Positions 34,303-42,885 of a DNA stretch of 64,000 bases are shown in pieces (positions within the stretch are counted from its first letter, which is position 1; each line of letters opens with the position of its first letter). This DNA is from Hymenobacter chitinivorans DSM 11115. Its GTDB lineage: Bacteria; Bacteroidota; Bacteroidia; Cytophagales; Hymenobacteraceae. The notes under the pieces are model-generated. The model was not told the origin of the DNA. It made no database searches and saw nothing but the letters and a program-made list of their open reading frames with translations. The position numbers and the translations under genes are program-made. The stretch lies in contig NZ_PGFA01000001.1 of assembly GCF_002797555.1 (NCBI RefSeq), forward strand, positions 2,480,001 to 2,544,000, written 5' to 3'.

Positions 34303-34464
34303 AAACATACCCTTAGTAAATGGGTGTATTTCATAAATAATCATTTTTGTTTCTTCAGCTTTCCTAAGCCAGAAGCTAGGTCTATAAAGCCAGGATGCAT
34401 CCCACTCGGGCTGTAGTTTTGGCTGTGCCGGAGTTCTTTTTGAGGCCTACTAAAACACACTAAA

Positions 34465-34492
34465 GCCCCGCTGAAACGCTGCTCAGCGGGGC
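34465..34492 (-). terminator. Terminator of the ADP-ribosylglycohydrolase gene
   Basis: Perfect 10-bp arms (GCCCCGCTGA and complement), 8-nt loop. On the minus strand it is followed by TTTAGTGTGTTTTAG, a U-rich tail. Confidence 0.75.
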
Positions 34493-34526
34493 CTGTACTA
34501 TAAGATTAGGCGACTTTCGCGGCCGG

Positions 34527-35468
34527 CTAAAAGAGCAGCCGGTCGGCCAGGGCTTCGATTTCCGCTCGTTGCATCAGCCCCTGCCGCCACTCGGCCGGAA
34601 TCTGCTCGGCCCCGAAATACAGTCCGGCCAAGCCGCCCGTAACTGCGCCGGTGGTATCGGCATCGTCGCCCAGGTTGACGGCCGTCAGCACGGTATCGGC
34701 GTAGAACTCGCCGCGCAGCAAACACCACAGGGCCGCTTCCAGGGTGTGCACCACGTAGCCCGACGACTGAATATCGGCTTCGGGAATCAGGGCCAGCTCT
34801 TGGTCCAGCACCCGGGCGTACCGGTCGACTTCCTTGGCTAGTTTGGGCAGCAGGCCGGGCGCCACTTCCCGGCCCAGCCGCTGATGAGCCTGCGCCGGGT
34901 GTAGCCCCTGCAACAGCCCCCAAGCCATTTCCAGATACAGGTAGCAGCCCAGCGTGGAGCGGTAGTGTCCGTGGGTAAGGCAGCCCACTTTATGCGTAAT
35001 ACGCTGCCGCTCGGCCGCGTCGGCGCGCTGCCAGAGCGGGTGAAACACCAGGGGCAAGATGCGCATCAGGGCGCCGTTGCCGTTGTCGTACTCCCGGGTG
35101 CCGCCGGCTTTTTCGGGCGCTACGCCTTCCCGCAGCCGCGCAATGGCCTCCCGGGTGGCAATGCCCACGTCGAACACCCGGCCGTGGGGCGTCCAGTAGC
35201 CCGCGTCCAGCCAGTTGACGAAGCGGCGGCTCAGGTCGTGCACGTCAATGGCGTAGGCACCGATGTAGGTTAAGGAAGCGGCCAGGCAAAAGGTCAGCGA
35301 CGAGTCATCCGACCAAGTGCCGGCGGGCTGCTGGTGGGTGCCGTATTCGCGCAGGCTCACCACGGGGTCGAGGCGGCGGCGGGCCCGGCTTTCAAACTCC
35401 ACGGGCACGCCCAGGGCATCGGCAACGGCCAGGCCCAGCAGGGCGCCGCGGCATTTATCAGAGTTCAT
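34527..35468 (-). CDS. ADP-ribosylglycohydrolase family protein
   Basis: A 313-residue protein of the DraG/ARH family, which removes ADP-ribose from proteins or small molecules using two magnesium ions. The start MNSDKCRGALLGLAVADALG and TWSDDSSLTFCLAASL give the first metal-binding acidic pair, and NLGDDADTTGAVTGGLAGLYFG near residues 260-281 gives the second. Start chosen at 35468, where the conserved GALLGLAVADALG block begins soon after. Next to the nitrate operon, whose regulator in other phyla can be a nitrogenase-type DraG system, but no such partner is seen here, so I treat it as independent. Confidence 0.88.
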   Translation of the reverse strand: MNSDKCRGALLGLAVADALGVPVEFESRARRRLDPVVSLREYGTHQQPAGTWSDDSSLTFCLAASLTYIGAYAIDVHDLSRRFVNWLDAGYWTPHGRVFDVGIATREAIARLREGVAPEKAGGTREYDNGNGALMRILPLVFHPLWQRADAAERQRITHKVGCLTHGHYRSTLGCYLYLEMAWGLLQGLHPAQAHQRLGREVAPGLLPKLAKEVDRYARVLDQELALIPEADIQSSGYVVHTLEAALWCLLRGEFYADTVLTAVNLGDDADTTGAVTGGLAGLYFGAEQIPAEWRQGLMQRAEIEALADRLLF

Positions 35469-35568
35469 ACTAAAGCTGTTTGTCGGCAAAATAGCCGGTT
35501 TATTCGGCAACGGACCCTGATTGGATCAAACCACATGATTGTGTAGGTCACATCCGCGGCCCGGAACT

Positions 35569-35576
35569 TACCTTTG
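35569..35576 (+). promoter_or_regulatory. Bacteroidota -7 element TACCTTTG
   Basis: Exact TANNTTTG ending 4 nt before the ATG at 35581, the same geometry as at 4129 and 56119. Predicts a leaderless transcript for the zinc-ribbon gene. Confidence 0.6.
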
Positions 35577-35580
35577 CGGC

Positions 35581-35889
35581 ATGAACGACGCTGCGCCCCT
35601 ATCTGCCTCCAAGAAATGCCCCCACTGCGGCTTTTGGTCGCCGTGGCAGCAGAAATCGGACGACGTGTGCCAGCGCTGCGGGCAGCTACTCGACCCGGTC
35701 CGTAACCGCAGTGAGCAACAGCGGGAGCTGGAAGCCCAGGAGCCGCTACCCCAGTTTATGCGCATCGAAATAACGCCCGAGGACAAGGGGCTGGTGCGCT
35801 TCGGCAAGCAGATTATCCGGGGCGGGCAGGTGGCCTTTGCGGCCACCGTGTCGTTTATTCTGTGGTTTCTGACGTTGGCCGCCGGCTAA
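35581..35889 (+). CDS. Small zinc-ribbon protein with C-terminal membrane helix
   Basis: A 102-residue tail-anchored protein. CPHC (residues 13-16) and CQRC (about 30-33) form a zinc ribbon, and VAFAATVSFILWFLTLAAG at the C-terminus forms one membrane helix. Function unknown. The gene after it starts directly after its stop codon, so the two are one operon, and both products are membrane proteins. The start is fixed by the promoter element 4 nt upstream; the upstream in-frame extension would read through that element. Confidence 0.75.
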   Translation: MNDAAPLSASKKCPHCGFWSPWQQKSDDVCQRCGQLLDPVRNRSEQQRELEAQEPLPQFMRIEITPEDKGLVRFGKQIIRGGQVAFAATVSFILWFLTLAAG

Positions 35890-36258
35890 ATGACGCTGCC
35901 CCGCGAGTTTCGCCGCCCGGCCTTCTGGCTGCCATTGCTGGTGTATGGGCTTTACCAGGCCAACGCCCGGCTTGGGCATTACCCGCTGCCCACATTGGTC
36001 ACGGCCTACCTTTCCGATTTGCTGGCCATGCCCGTCATCCTGACCCTGGCCCTGGTGGTGCAGCGGCGCTGGGTGCAGCGCCGCGCCACGTTCTGCCTGC
36101 CCGATTCGTGGCTGCTGGGAGCCTGGCTCTACGTGTCGGTCTGGTTTGAGCTGCTGCTGCCCCTGCTCTCGGCCCGCCACGTCGGCGACTGGCTCGACGT
36201 GGTGGCCTACGGGTTGGGCACGGTGGTGTTCCGGCAGCTTTTGAACCGGCCCGCTTAG
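35890..36258 (+). CDS. Small integral membrane protein (hypothetical)
   Basis: A 122-residue protein with about four hydrophobic segments (FWLPLLVYGLYQA, LLAMPVILTLALVV, WLLGAWLYVSVWFELLLPLL, VVAYGLGTVVF). No known family recognised. Its ATG begins at the base after the preceding gene's stop codon, implying translational coupling with the zinc-ribbon protein, so the two may form a complex in the inner membrane. Confidence 0.7.
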   Translation: MTLPREFRRPAFWLPLLVYGLYQANARLGHYPLPTLVTAYLSDLLAMPVILTLALVVQRRWVQRRATFCLPDSWLLGAWLYVSVWFELLLPLLSARHVGDWLDVVAYGLGTVVFRQLLNRPA

Positions 36259-36358
36259 GTCGGCCGGAACCTTCCCCTCGGCCTTGCTCGTAGAACCGGG
36301 CTTTAGAACGGCCGCCCCGCGGGCGGACCCGCTCTGGTGATGGACCTAATTCCGCCCT

Positions 36359-37186
36359 ATGTTTTCCGATTTGCAGCGCGTGCTGAACACCTACTGGCAG
36401 CAGTTTCTCTATATTTCTCCCAAGCTCCTCATTGCCTTTATCGTGCTGATCCTGGCCATTTTTGTGGCCAACCACCTCAGCAGCCTCATCGGCGGCAAGC
36501 TGCGCAAAAAGTCGCACGACCCGCTGATGGCCGACTTCCTGACCCGCTTCAGCAAGTGGGCCCTGATTCTGGCCGGCGCGGTGCTGGCCATGGAAGTCGT
36601 GGGCCTCTACGCCATTGTGGGCGGGGTGGTGGCCGGCGCGGGCTTGTCGGCCTTCATCGTGGGGTTTGCCCTCAAGGACATTGCCGAGAACTTCCTGGCC
36701 GGCGTGGTGCTGGCCTTCAACCGCCCCTTCCACATCCACGACACAGTTCAAATCAAGGACCTGGTGGGTAAAGTGGAGGACCTAAGCCTGCGCGTAACCC
36801 TGATTAAAACCTTCGACGGCAAGCACATCTTCCTGCCCAACGCCATGGTGCTGCGCGAGCCGCTCATCAACTTCACCCGGGACGGCTACATCCGCCAGGA
36901 TTTTCTGGTAACGGTGGACTTTGGCGAGCAGGGCAACTCCCAGCACGCCGCCGACCTGCTGCTGCGCTACGTGCAGACCAACCGCGGCGTGGAGGAAAAA
37001 GAGCCGCACACGCCCTACGTCATCCTGGAAAAGGCTACCGCCACCACCGCCGACCTGCGGGCCTACTTCTGGGCGTATTCCGAAGATTACCGCCGCGGTA
37101 CCCTGGAGCTGAAAAGTGAGCTGATGCGCGACGTGAAGGCGGGCCTGGTCGAAGAAGGCTACGCGGTGCAAAGTGTCGTGCAATAG
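36359..37186 (+). CDS. Small-conductance mechanosensitive channel, MscS family
   Basis: A 275-residue MscS-type channel. Three N-terminal membrane helices are visible, the third being the Gly/Ala-rich pore helix (GGVVAGAGLSAFIVGFALKD, about 84-103), followed by AENFLAGVVLAFNRPFHIHD, the conserved start of the cytoplasmic beta domain, and VEDLSLRVTLIKTFDGKHIFLPNA. Such channels open under membrane tension and release solutes after hypo-osmotic shock. The size matches the minimal MscS class. Confidence 0.9.
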   Translation: MFSDLQRVLNTYWQQFLYISPKLLIAFIVLILAIFVANHLSSLIGGKLRKKSHDPLMADFLTRFSKWALILAGAVLAMEVVGLYAIVGGVVAGAGLSAFIVGFALKDIAENFLAGVVLAFNRPFHIHDTVQIKDLVGKVEDLSLRVTLIKTFDGKHIFLPNAMVLREPLINFTRDGYIRQDFLVTVDFGEQGNSQHAADLLLRYVQTNRGVEEKEPHTPYVILEKATATTADLRAYFWAYSEDYRRGTLELKSELMRDVKAGLVEEGYAVQSVVQ

Positions 37187-37296
37187 TTTTATCGGGTGGG
37201 CGGGCCCGGAAATACCCGTTTTTCGCTATCATGCGTTGAGGTAAACTGGTTGAGCTGCGGCCCGCGCGCGTCTTTTGCTCTCCGCTCTTTCTGCCG

Positions 37297-39075
37297 ATGC
37301 CCAAAACCTTACTCCACCGAACCCTTAGCCCCCTGCTGCTGTGGCGCTTACGCCACGTCAACGACCGGGTGTACCTGATTCTGGTGAGCGTGCTGGTGGG
37401 CGGCCTGGCGGGTCTGGCGGCCGTCATTCTCAAAACTTCGGTGCAGAAAGCTCAGGAGCTGCTCTACTCCTGGGTGCCCGAGCAGGACCGGGTGTTTGCC
37501 CTGTTTCTCTACCCTATCATTGGTATTGGCCTCACGGTGCTCTTTACGCGCTACGTGCTGGCCGGCTCCCTGAGCCGGGGCATCGGACCCATCATCTACA
37601 ACATTGCCCGGCAAAGCAGCATCGTGCCGCGCAGCAAGCTTTACTCCCAGCTCGTCACCTCCTTCCTAACCGTCACCTTCGGCGGCTCGGCGGGTCTGGA
37701 GGCCCCGATTTCGGTGACGGGCTCGGCCCTGGGCTCCAACCTGGGCCGGATTCTGCGGGTGGGCCGGCGCGAAAGGCGGCTGCTGGTGGGCTGCGGGGCG
37801 GCGGCGGGCGTGGCGGCCATCTTCAACAGCCCCATTGCCGGAGTGTTGTTTGCCGTCGAAGTTATCCTCTCGGAGCTGTCGGCCCCGTTTTTCATTCCGC
37901 TGCTCATTTCCTCGGCCACAGCTACGGTCGTATCCAAATCGTTGTACGCGGGCCAGCCCTTCGTGCTCGTAACTACCACCTGGCCGGTGCAGGGCATCCC
38001 GTTCTACATTCTGCTGGGCTTGCTCACGGCCCTGCTGTCGGTGTACATGATCCGGATTTACTTTCTGGCCGACAAGTACTTTGAGCGCAAAAAAGGCGTG
38101 TTTCTTAAAGTGCTGCTCGGCGGCCTGGCCCTGGGCATCATGGTGTTCATTTTCCCCCCGCTCTACGGCGAAGGCTACAACACGGTGCAGCTGCTGCTCA
38201 GCGGCCACCCCGAGCGGCTCACCGACGCGTCGCTGTTTTCGGTGTACCGCGACGAAAACGTGTGGACCCTGCTGCTCGTGGCCGCGGCCAGTATGCTGCT
38301 CAAAGTGTTTGCCACCTGCATTACGGTGGGCTCGGGCGGCAACGGGGGCATGTTCGGCTCGTCCCTGTTTGCCGGCGCCCTTATCGGCTTCATTGCCGCC
38401 CGCCTGATTAATCTGAGCGGCCTCTACCCCATTTCGGAAGTGCACTTCGTGGTGCTGGGCATGGCCGGCACCCTGGCCGGCGTGATTCACGCCCCGCTGA
38501 CGGCCATCTTCCTCATTGCCGAAATTACCGGCGGCTACGCCCTGTTTGTGCCCCTGATGGTGGTGTGCTCCAGCTCCTACCTCATCACCCGCTACTTCGA
38601 GCCCTACTCGGTGTACACCCGCAAGCTGGTGACCCGCGGGGTGTACATGCACGCCGACCGCGACCGGAGCCTGCTGGCCCAGCTCGACCCAATGTCGCTG
38701 ATCAGTACCGACTTTCTGCCCGTGAGCCCCGAAAGCACGCTCGGCGAGCTGGTCACCGTGTTTCGGCACGCCACGCGCAACCTGTTTCCGGTGGTCGACG
38801 GCGGCGGGCGGCTCGTGGGCATCGTTTCGCTCGACACCGTGCGCGACGCTCTCTTCGACGACGAGCACTACAATACCACCCGGGTGCAGGACCTAATGAC
38901 GCCCCCACCGGCCTTCGTCAACCCCGACGACACCATGCTCGACATTCTGCGCTGCATGGACCAGCTCAACGCCTGGGCCCTGCCCGTGGTCAGCAACGGC
39001 CGCTACGCGGGCTTCATCCTCAAATCCGCCATCCTGGCCAGCTACCGCCGGCAATTGCTCAAGGAAACGGAATAG
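37297..39075 (+). CDS. ClC-type chloride channel/antiporter with CBS pair
   Basis: A 592-residue ClC protein. The selectivity segment near residue 132 reads GGSAGLEAPISVTGSALGSN: the gating glutamate is kept but the usual GREGP arginine is replaced. GSGGNGGMFGSSLFAGALIG near 345 is the second selectivity loop, and GMAGTLAGVIHAPLTAIFLI a later helix. A C-terminal pair of CBS domains (about 470-585, MSLISTDFLPVSPESTL and VQDLMTPPPAFVNPDDT) probably binds adenine nucleotides and tunes transport. It is followed by a repeat hairpin that can end transcription. Confidence 0.92.
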   Translation: MPKTLLHRTLSPLLLWRLRHVNDRVYLILVSVLVGGLAGLAAVILKTSVQKAQELLYSWVPEQDRVFALFLYPIIGIGLTVLFTRYVLAGSLSRGIGPIIYNIARQSSIVPRSKLYSQLVTSFLTVTFGGSAGLEAPISVTGSALGSNLGRILRVGRRERRLLVGCGAAAGVAAIFNSPIAGVLFAVEVILSELSAPFFIPLLISSATATVVSKSLYAGQPFVLVTTTWPVQGIPFYILLGLLTALLSVYMIRIYFLADKYFERKKGVFLKVLLGGLALGIMVFIFPPLYGEGYNTVQLLLSGHPERLTDASLFSVYRDENVWTLLLVAAASMLLKVFATCITVGSGGNGGMFGSSLFAGALIGFIAARLINLSGLYPISEVHFVVLGMAGTLAGVIHAPLTAIFLIAEITGGYALFVPLMVVCSSSYLITRYFEPYSVYTRKLVTRGVYMHADRDRSLLAQLDPMSLISTDFLPVSPESTLGELVTVFRHATRNLFPVVDGGGRLVGIVSLDTVRDALFDDEHYNTTRVQDLMTPPPAFVNPDDTMLDILRCMDQLNAWALPVVSNGRYAGFILKSAILASYRRQLLKETE

Positions 39076-39115
39076 GGCGTTAAGGTGCGAATGGGGAGGA
39101 AGGTGCTGATGCTCG

Positions 39116-39270
39116 TCTGTCATTGCGAGGCGTAGCCGTGACCATCCGTCCTCTGCGCAGTACGACCTGCCCTTTTACCAAAAAGCCCTTTATTCCAGCC
39201 GGAGTAAAGGGCTTTTCACAGTAGAACACTCCGCTCATTTCAGAGGATGGATGGCTTCGCGCTGCTCGCC
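39116..39270. repeat. Interspersed palindromic repeat (family R3, copy 1)
   Basis: About 155 bp starting TCTGTCATTGCGAGGC. Outer arms are CCATCCGTCCTCTG and CAGAGGATGGATGG; the inner hairpin is AAAAGCCCTTTA (39181) with its complement ending at 39216. The same architecture and much of the sequence recur at 42651-42810. The inner stem with TTTT can act as terminator of the ClC gene. The remaining bases to 39390 hold no gene. Confidence 0.8.
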
Positions 39271-39390
39271 ACGACACGCTTTTTTCATCTCGCACATTTT
39301 TCACATCTCGCTCATTCGCCACACTAAACCATTCGCACATTCCACCACATTCGCACCGGAGCACATTAATCCCTCGTACCTTGCTGCTGC

Positions 39391-40632
39391 ATGGCACCTA
39401 TTTTATCAGCGCCTTCCGTGGCCGTAGTCGGTGGTGGGCCGGCCGGCTTGCTGGCCGCCCAGCGCCTGGCCGAAGCCGGCTATCCGGTCACCGTTTTTGA
39501 GGCCCAGCCCACCGTGGGCCGCAAGTTTCTGGTGGCCGGCCACGGGGGCTTCAACCTGACCAACGCCGAGCCCCTGCCCGACTTCAGCCACCGCTACGGC
39601 GCCCGGCAAGCCGATTTCGACCGTTTCCTGAGCCACTTCACCCCCACCGACCTGCGCCAGTGGCTCCACAGTCTGGGCATCGAAACCTTCGTGGGCACCA
39701 GCGGCCGGGTATTTCCTACCGACGAATACAAGCCGGCCCAGGTGCTGCGGGCCTGGCTGCAACGGCTGGCGGCGCTGGGCGTGCAGCTACGGGTGCGCCA
39801 CCGCTGGCTGGGCTTCACGCCCGAGCGGGCCCTGCGCCTGCGCGACGAAGCCACCGGCCAGGAGTTCAGCGTGCAGCCCGCCGCCACGGTGCTGGCGTTG
39901 GGCGGGGCCAGTTGGGTTAAAACCGGCTCCGACGGGCAGTGGACCAGTCTGCTCAGTGCCTGGGGCGTGACCCTGGAGCCGTTTGCGCCGTCCAACTGCG
40001 GGGCGGAAGTAGCCTGGTCGGAGTTTTTCCGGGTTAAAGTGGGCCGCGCCCCACTCAAGAATATTGCCCTCGAATGCGGCGGGCAAACCGTGCGCGGCGA
40101 GCTGCTGCTGACCGACTACGGCGTAGAAGGCACCCCAGTGTACGCCCTGACGCCGCCGTTGCGCGCGGCCCTGCAGACGCCCCAGTCGGCCCTGCTCTAC
40201 CTCAACCTGAAGCCCGACCTGACGGCCGAGCAGCTCTGGCAGAAGCTACGAGCCCCGCGCAATGGCAAATCCTTGGCGGTTTACTTGGAGAAAACTCTAC
40301 GGCTAGGCCCGCCCGTCCCGACGCTACTGCGGGAGTTGGCCCCGGCCGAAGCCGGGGCTTCCCCCGAATCGTTGGCCGCCCTGCTGCAGCGCCTGCCCGT
40401 TCCCGTAACGGGGCTGCGGCCCCTGGACGAGGCTATTTCAACGGCCGGCGGGGTAGCCTGGCCGGAAGTTGACGAAAACCTGATGCTACAAAAACTGCCG
40501 GGCGTGTTCGTGGCCGGCGAAATGCTGGACTGGGAGGCACCCACCGGCGGTTATTTGCTACAGGGCTGCCTGAGTACCGGGGCCTGGGTGGCCCGCGGGA
40601 TACAGCACTGGCTCCGGCCCCAACCGGCGTAG
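39391..40632 (+). CDS. NAD(P)/FAD-dependent oxidoreductase, TIGR03862-like branch of the HI0933/BaiN family
   Basis: A 413-residue flavoprotein, paralogue of the protein at 4141. VAVVGGGPAGLLAAQRLAEAGYPVTVFE is the FAD motif; GRKFLVAGHGGFNLTNAEP replaces the K(V/I)xxSGGGRCN(V/L)TN signature, with GGFN in place of GGRCN, a mark of the TIGR03862 branch. FAGEMLDWEAPTGGYLLQGCLSTG-like text (VAGEMLDWEAPTGGYLLQ) is the C-terminal motif. The substrate is unknown. Monocistronic; converges on the small membrane protein gene with a 7-bp gap. Confidence 0.88.
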   Translation: MAPILSAPSVAVVGGGPAGLLAAQRLAEAGYPVTVFEAQPTVGRKFLVAGHGGFNLTNAEPLPDFSHRYGARQADFDRFLSHFTPTDLRQWLHSLGIETFVGTSGRVFPTDEYKPAQVLRAWLQRLAALGVQLRVRHRWLGFTPERALRLRDEATGQEFSVQPAATVLALGGASWVKTGSDGQWTSLLSAWGVTLEPFAPSNCGAEVAWSEFFRVKVGRAPLKNIALECGGQTVRGELLLTDYGVEGTPVYALTPPLRAALQTPQSALLYLNLKPDLTAEQLWQKLRAPRNGKSLAVYLEKTLRLGPPVPTLLRELAPAEAGASPESLAALLQRLPVPVTGLRPLDEAISTAGGVAWPEVDENLMLQKLPGVFVAGEMLDWEAPTGGYLLQGCLSTGAWVARGIQHWLRPQPA

Positions 40633-40639
40633 CGCGGCA

Positions 40640-40906
40640 CTACTCCTCGTCCGGAATTTCGACACCCCGGGCCCGGGCTTCCGCCTTGGCCAGAATGCCT
40701 TTGGCCTCGGCCAGCAGCTGCTCGCCCCGGTCCATTTCCTTGCGGTAGAGCAGGGCAAAGAGAATGAAAAACGACACGATGGGTAGCACGCACCCCAGCG
40801 CAAACCACAGCCAGAACGAGCGGCCGTAGCTGTAGGCGCAATATCCCGTGGTAAGCGGCAGGAAGGACAAGGCGCAGAAGAAAGCCAGCAGGATATCAAT
40901 AAACAT
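40640..40906 (-). CDS. Small membrane protein (hypothetical)
   Basis: An 88-residue protein with two membrane helices (FIDILLAFFCALSFLPLTT and WLWFALGCVLPIVSFFILFALL) and a charged, helical C-terminal tail (RKEMDRGEQLLAEAKGILAKAEARARG) that is likely cytoplasmic and coiled. No family recognised. It ends 7 bp from the stop of the flavoprotein gene on the other strand. The 244 bp upstream, to the diadenylate-cyclase-like gene, hold no gene that I can support. Confidence 0.65.
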   Translation of the reverse strand: MFIDILLAFFCALSFLPLTTGYCAYSYGRSFWLWFALGCVLPIVSFFILFALLYRKEMDRGEQLLAEAKGILAKAEARARGVEIPDEE

Positions 40907-41150
40907 AACGGGGCCGTTGGATGCTGACAGGGTAAGGGCCGGGCGGCGGCGGGCGGCTACCTAAGGTACGGTTCTGGCCGGCCATAGGCAAAGAAAACCG
41001 CGCCTTTTTGTAGGAGCTTAACCGCCCCACGGCCCGGATGTTGGGTGGCCCGCGCCGAATGTTGGGCCGGGCAAACACCACCTTATACCCTGTTTTCCCG
41101 TACCTTCCGCAGTACGCCCCCTTCCTCTCGTTTGTCTGCCCGCCCCCCGA

Positions 41151-42608
41151 ATGCCCATGTGGGACCATCAAAGCCTATTCCGTGTCACGGCCCAACTCTT
41201 CGCCGACGGCATTTTCAACCTGCTCGACCGCAACCTCAAACCCGAAGTTTTCCTGCTTGGCCTCGCCTCCGCCCGCGAAACCGACGAGCCCCAGGCCGTT
41301 GTCATTGAGCCCGCTACTCACCGCTACTCCCCCGCCGACTTTGCCGAAGTAAAAGCCCAGGCCGCCGCCCTCGAACCCGACGGGCCCCGCGACATGGTCT
41401 ACCACCTGTACTCCACCGACCAGGACCGCTACGAAAAGCTGCGCTGGTACGATTTGATGCGCCGCTCGGCCCTGCACATCCTCACCGACCTAAGCGAAGC
41501 CCGCGGCGAGGACCGCATCAGCTTTTGCTCGTTGCCGGTAAGCTTGCACGGGTATCTGGTAGTCGTGGTGCTGCAATTGTCGAGCGAGGCGTATCACAGC
41601 TACTATTCCCTGCCGGTAGTGCAGCGCGGCACCCGCTCGCCGTCGTTGCTGAATGCGGCCGTCTACGAGTTTCTGCAGGATTGCTCCCGGGCCCTGCGTG
41701 AGTCGGATACGGATGAGGACCGGCCCGTGCTCGACCGGGACTACAACGAGGTGTTGCGCGCCGCCGGCCGCCGGTTTATGCTGCGCGCCGCCGCCGGCAG
41801 CCACGGCCTCTACGATGCCTGCAACGGGGTGGCCGCCCTGCGCCACGAGGGCGACGAAGGGGTGGGCACCATGCTGGTGGCCCGCCGTCACCACCCGGCC
41901 GTAGTGCCCGTGCTAACCCTGGAAACCCCGATTCCGCTGCGCGACCACCGCTCGATCCGTAAGCTACTGGAGCTCAGTGAAGGGCGCACGTCCCTCATTA
42001 CCGATGCCTCCGACGTGTTTGGGCTGGGCCACGTGGTAGAGCCCAGCGACCCGCACTACGAGCCGCTCTTTACGGTGCATTTTACCAAGCACTACAGCTG
42101 GGAGCTCAGTCACGCGGGCCAGGTGATGATGAAAGTGGTGTCGAATACGCCCCGCCTGCCCCAGGGCCGCGTCGATGCCGAAAACTTTGCCCGGGCCGTA
42201 GGGCGCATTTTTCCCCAGGTCGATGAGCCCGGGATTGCCTACCTCTGGGAGCTTACCCAAAACGCCACCAAGCAAACCAACGGCACCATTCTGGTTATTT
42301 CCGAAGGCGCGGCCCAGGAAGCAGTGCGCCTCACCCGGCAGTGCTTCCGCGTGACGCCCCGCATCATGACGCCCTCGGTGCTGCGCCTGGTGACCAACAT
42401 CGACGGGGCCGTCTTCATCGACCCCACCGGGGTGTGCTACGCCATTGGGGCCATCCTCGACGGCCTGGCCACCGAGAAAGGCGACTCCTCCCGCGGCTCC
42501 CGCTTCAACTCGGCCGTGCGCTACGTGGAAAGCAGCCGCTACCCCTGCCTGGCCATCGTCGTCAGCGAAGACGGCCTGATTGACCTGCTGCCCCCGCTGA
42601 AACGGTGA
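41151..42608 (+). CDS. Diadenylate-cyclase-like protein with N-terminal DACNV-type sensor
   Basis: A 485-residue soluble protein. The C-terminal third carries the DisA_N/DAC catalytic fold: NGTILVISEG near 382, IDGAVFIDPTGVCYAIGAILDG near 415 with the DGA motif, and RGSRFNSAVRYVES near 447 in place of the usual GTRHRAA. So the DGA motif is kept and the RHR motif becomes RFN. The first two thirds (about 1-350) fit the DACNV-type sensor described ahead of DAC domains. Canonical enzymes make c-di-AMP from two ATP. Whether this one makes c-di-AMP, another nucleotide or nothing cannot be read. Confidence 0.78.
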   Translation: MPMWDHQSLFRVTAQLFADGIFNLLDRNLKPEVFLLGLASARETDEPQAVVIEPATHRYSPADFAEVKAQAAALEPDGPRDMVYHLYSTDQDRYEKLRWYDLMRRSALHILTDLSEARGEDRISFCSLPVSLHGYLVVVVLQLSSEAYHSYYSLPVVQRGTRSPSLLNAAVYEFLQDCSRALRESDTDEDRPVLDRDYNEVLRAAGRRFMLRAAAGSHGLYDACNGVAALRHEGDEGVGTMLVARRHHPAVVPVLTLETPIPLRDHRSIRKLLELSEGRTSLITDASDVFGLGHVVEPSDPHYEPLFTVHFTKHYSWELSHAGQVMMKVVSNTPRLPQGRVDAENFARAVGRIFPQVDEPGIAYLWELTQNATKQTNGTILVISEGAAQEAVRLTRQCFRVTPRIMTPSVLRLVTNIDGAVFIDPTGVCYAIGAILDGLATEKGDSSRGSRFNSAVRYVESSRYPCLAIVVSEDGLIDLLPPLKR

Positions 42609-42650
42609 AATGGTGAAGTTGTGAAGTTGTGAATTGACGTTCAACGACCC

Positions 42651-42810
42651 CTGTCATTGTAAGGCCGAAGGCCGTGGCAAACCGTCCACTGCGCAGGTAG
42701 ACTCTTCCTTTTACCAGAAAGCCCTTTCCTACCGCGTGTAGGAAAGGGCTTTTTATAGTAGAGGGCGCAGCATATTTCGGCAGACGGACGGCTTCAGCCT
42801 TTGGCTTGGC
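42651..42810. repeat. Interspersed palindromic repeat (family R3, copy 2)
   Basis: Begins CTGTCATTGTAAGGCC, with inner hairpin AAAGCCCTTTCCTAC (42718) and complement ending near 42752, followed by a T run. Same layout as 39116-39270, about 70% alike by eye. It fills most of the 277-bp space after the diadenylate-cyclase-like gene. Confidence 0.75.
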
Positions 42811-42885
42811 AAGAACAGGGAAGAATATGCCTCCGGCGCCAACCGAACATCAACTCACCATTTCACAAGTTCGCCATTTCACCCT

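Noticed and set aside
34527..35468. DraG-like regulator of the nitrate operon
   Set aside because: The ADP-ribosylglycohydrolase has its own terminator and lies upstream of the operon's control region; no DraT or nitrogenase partner is present.
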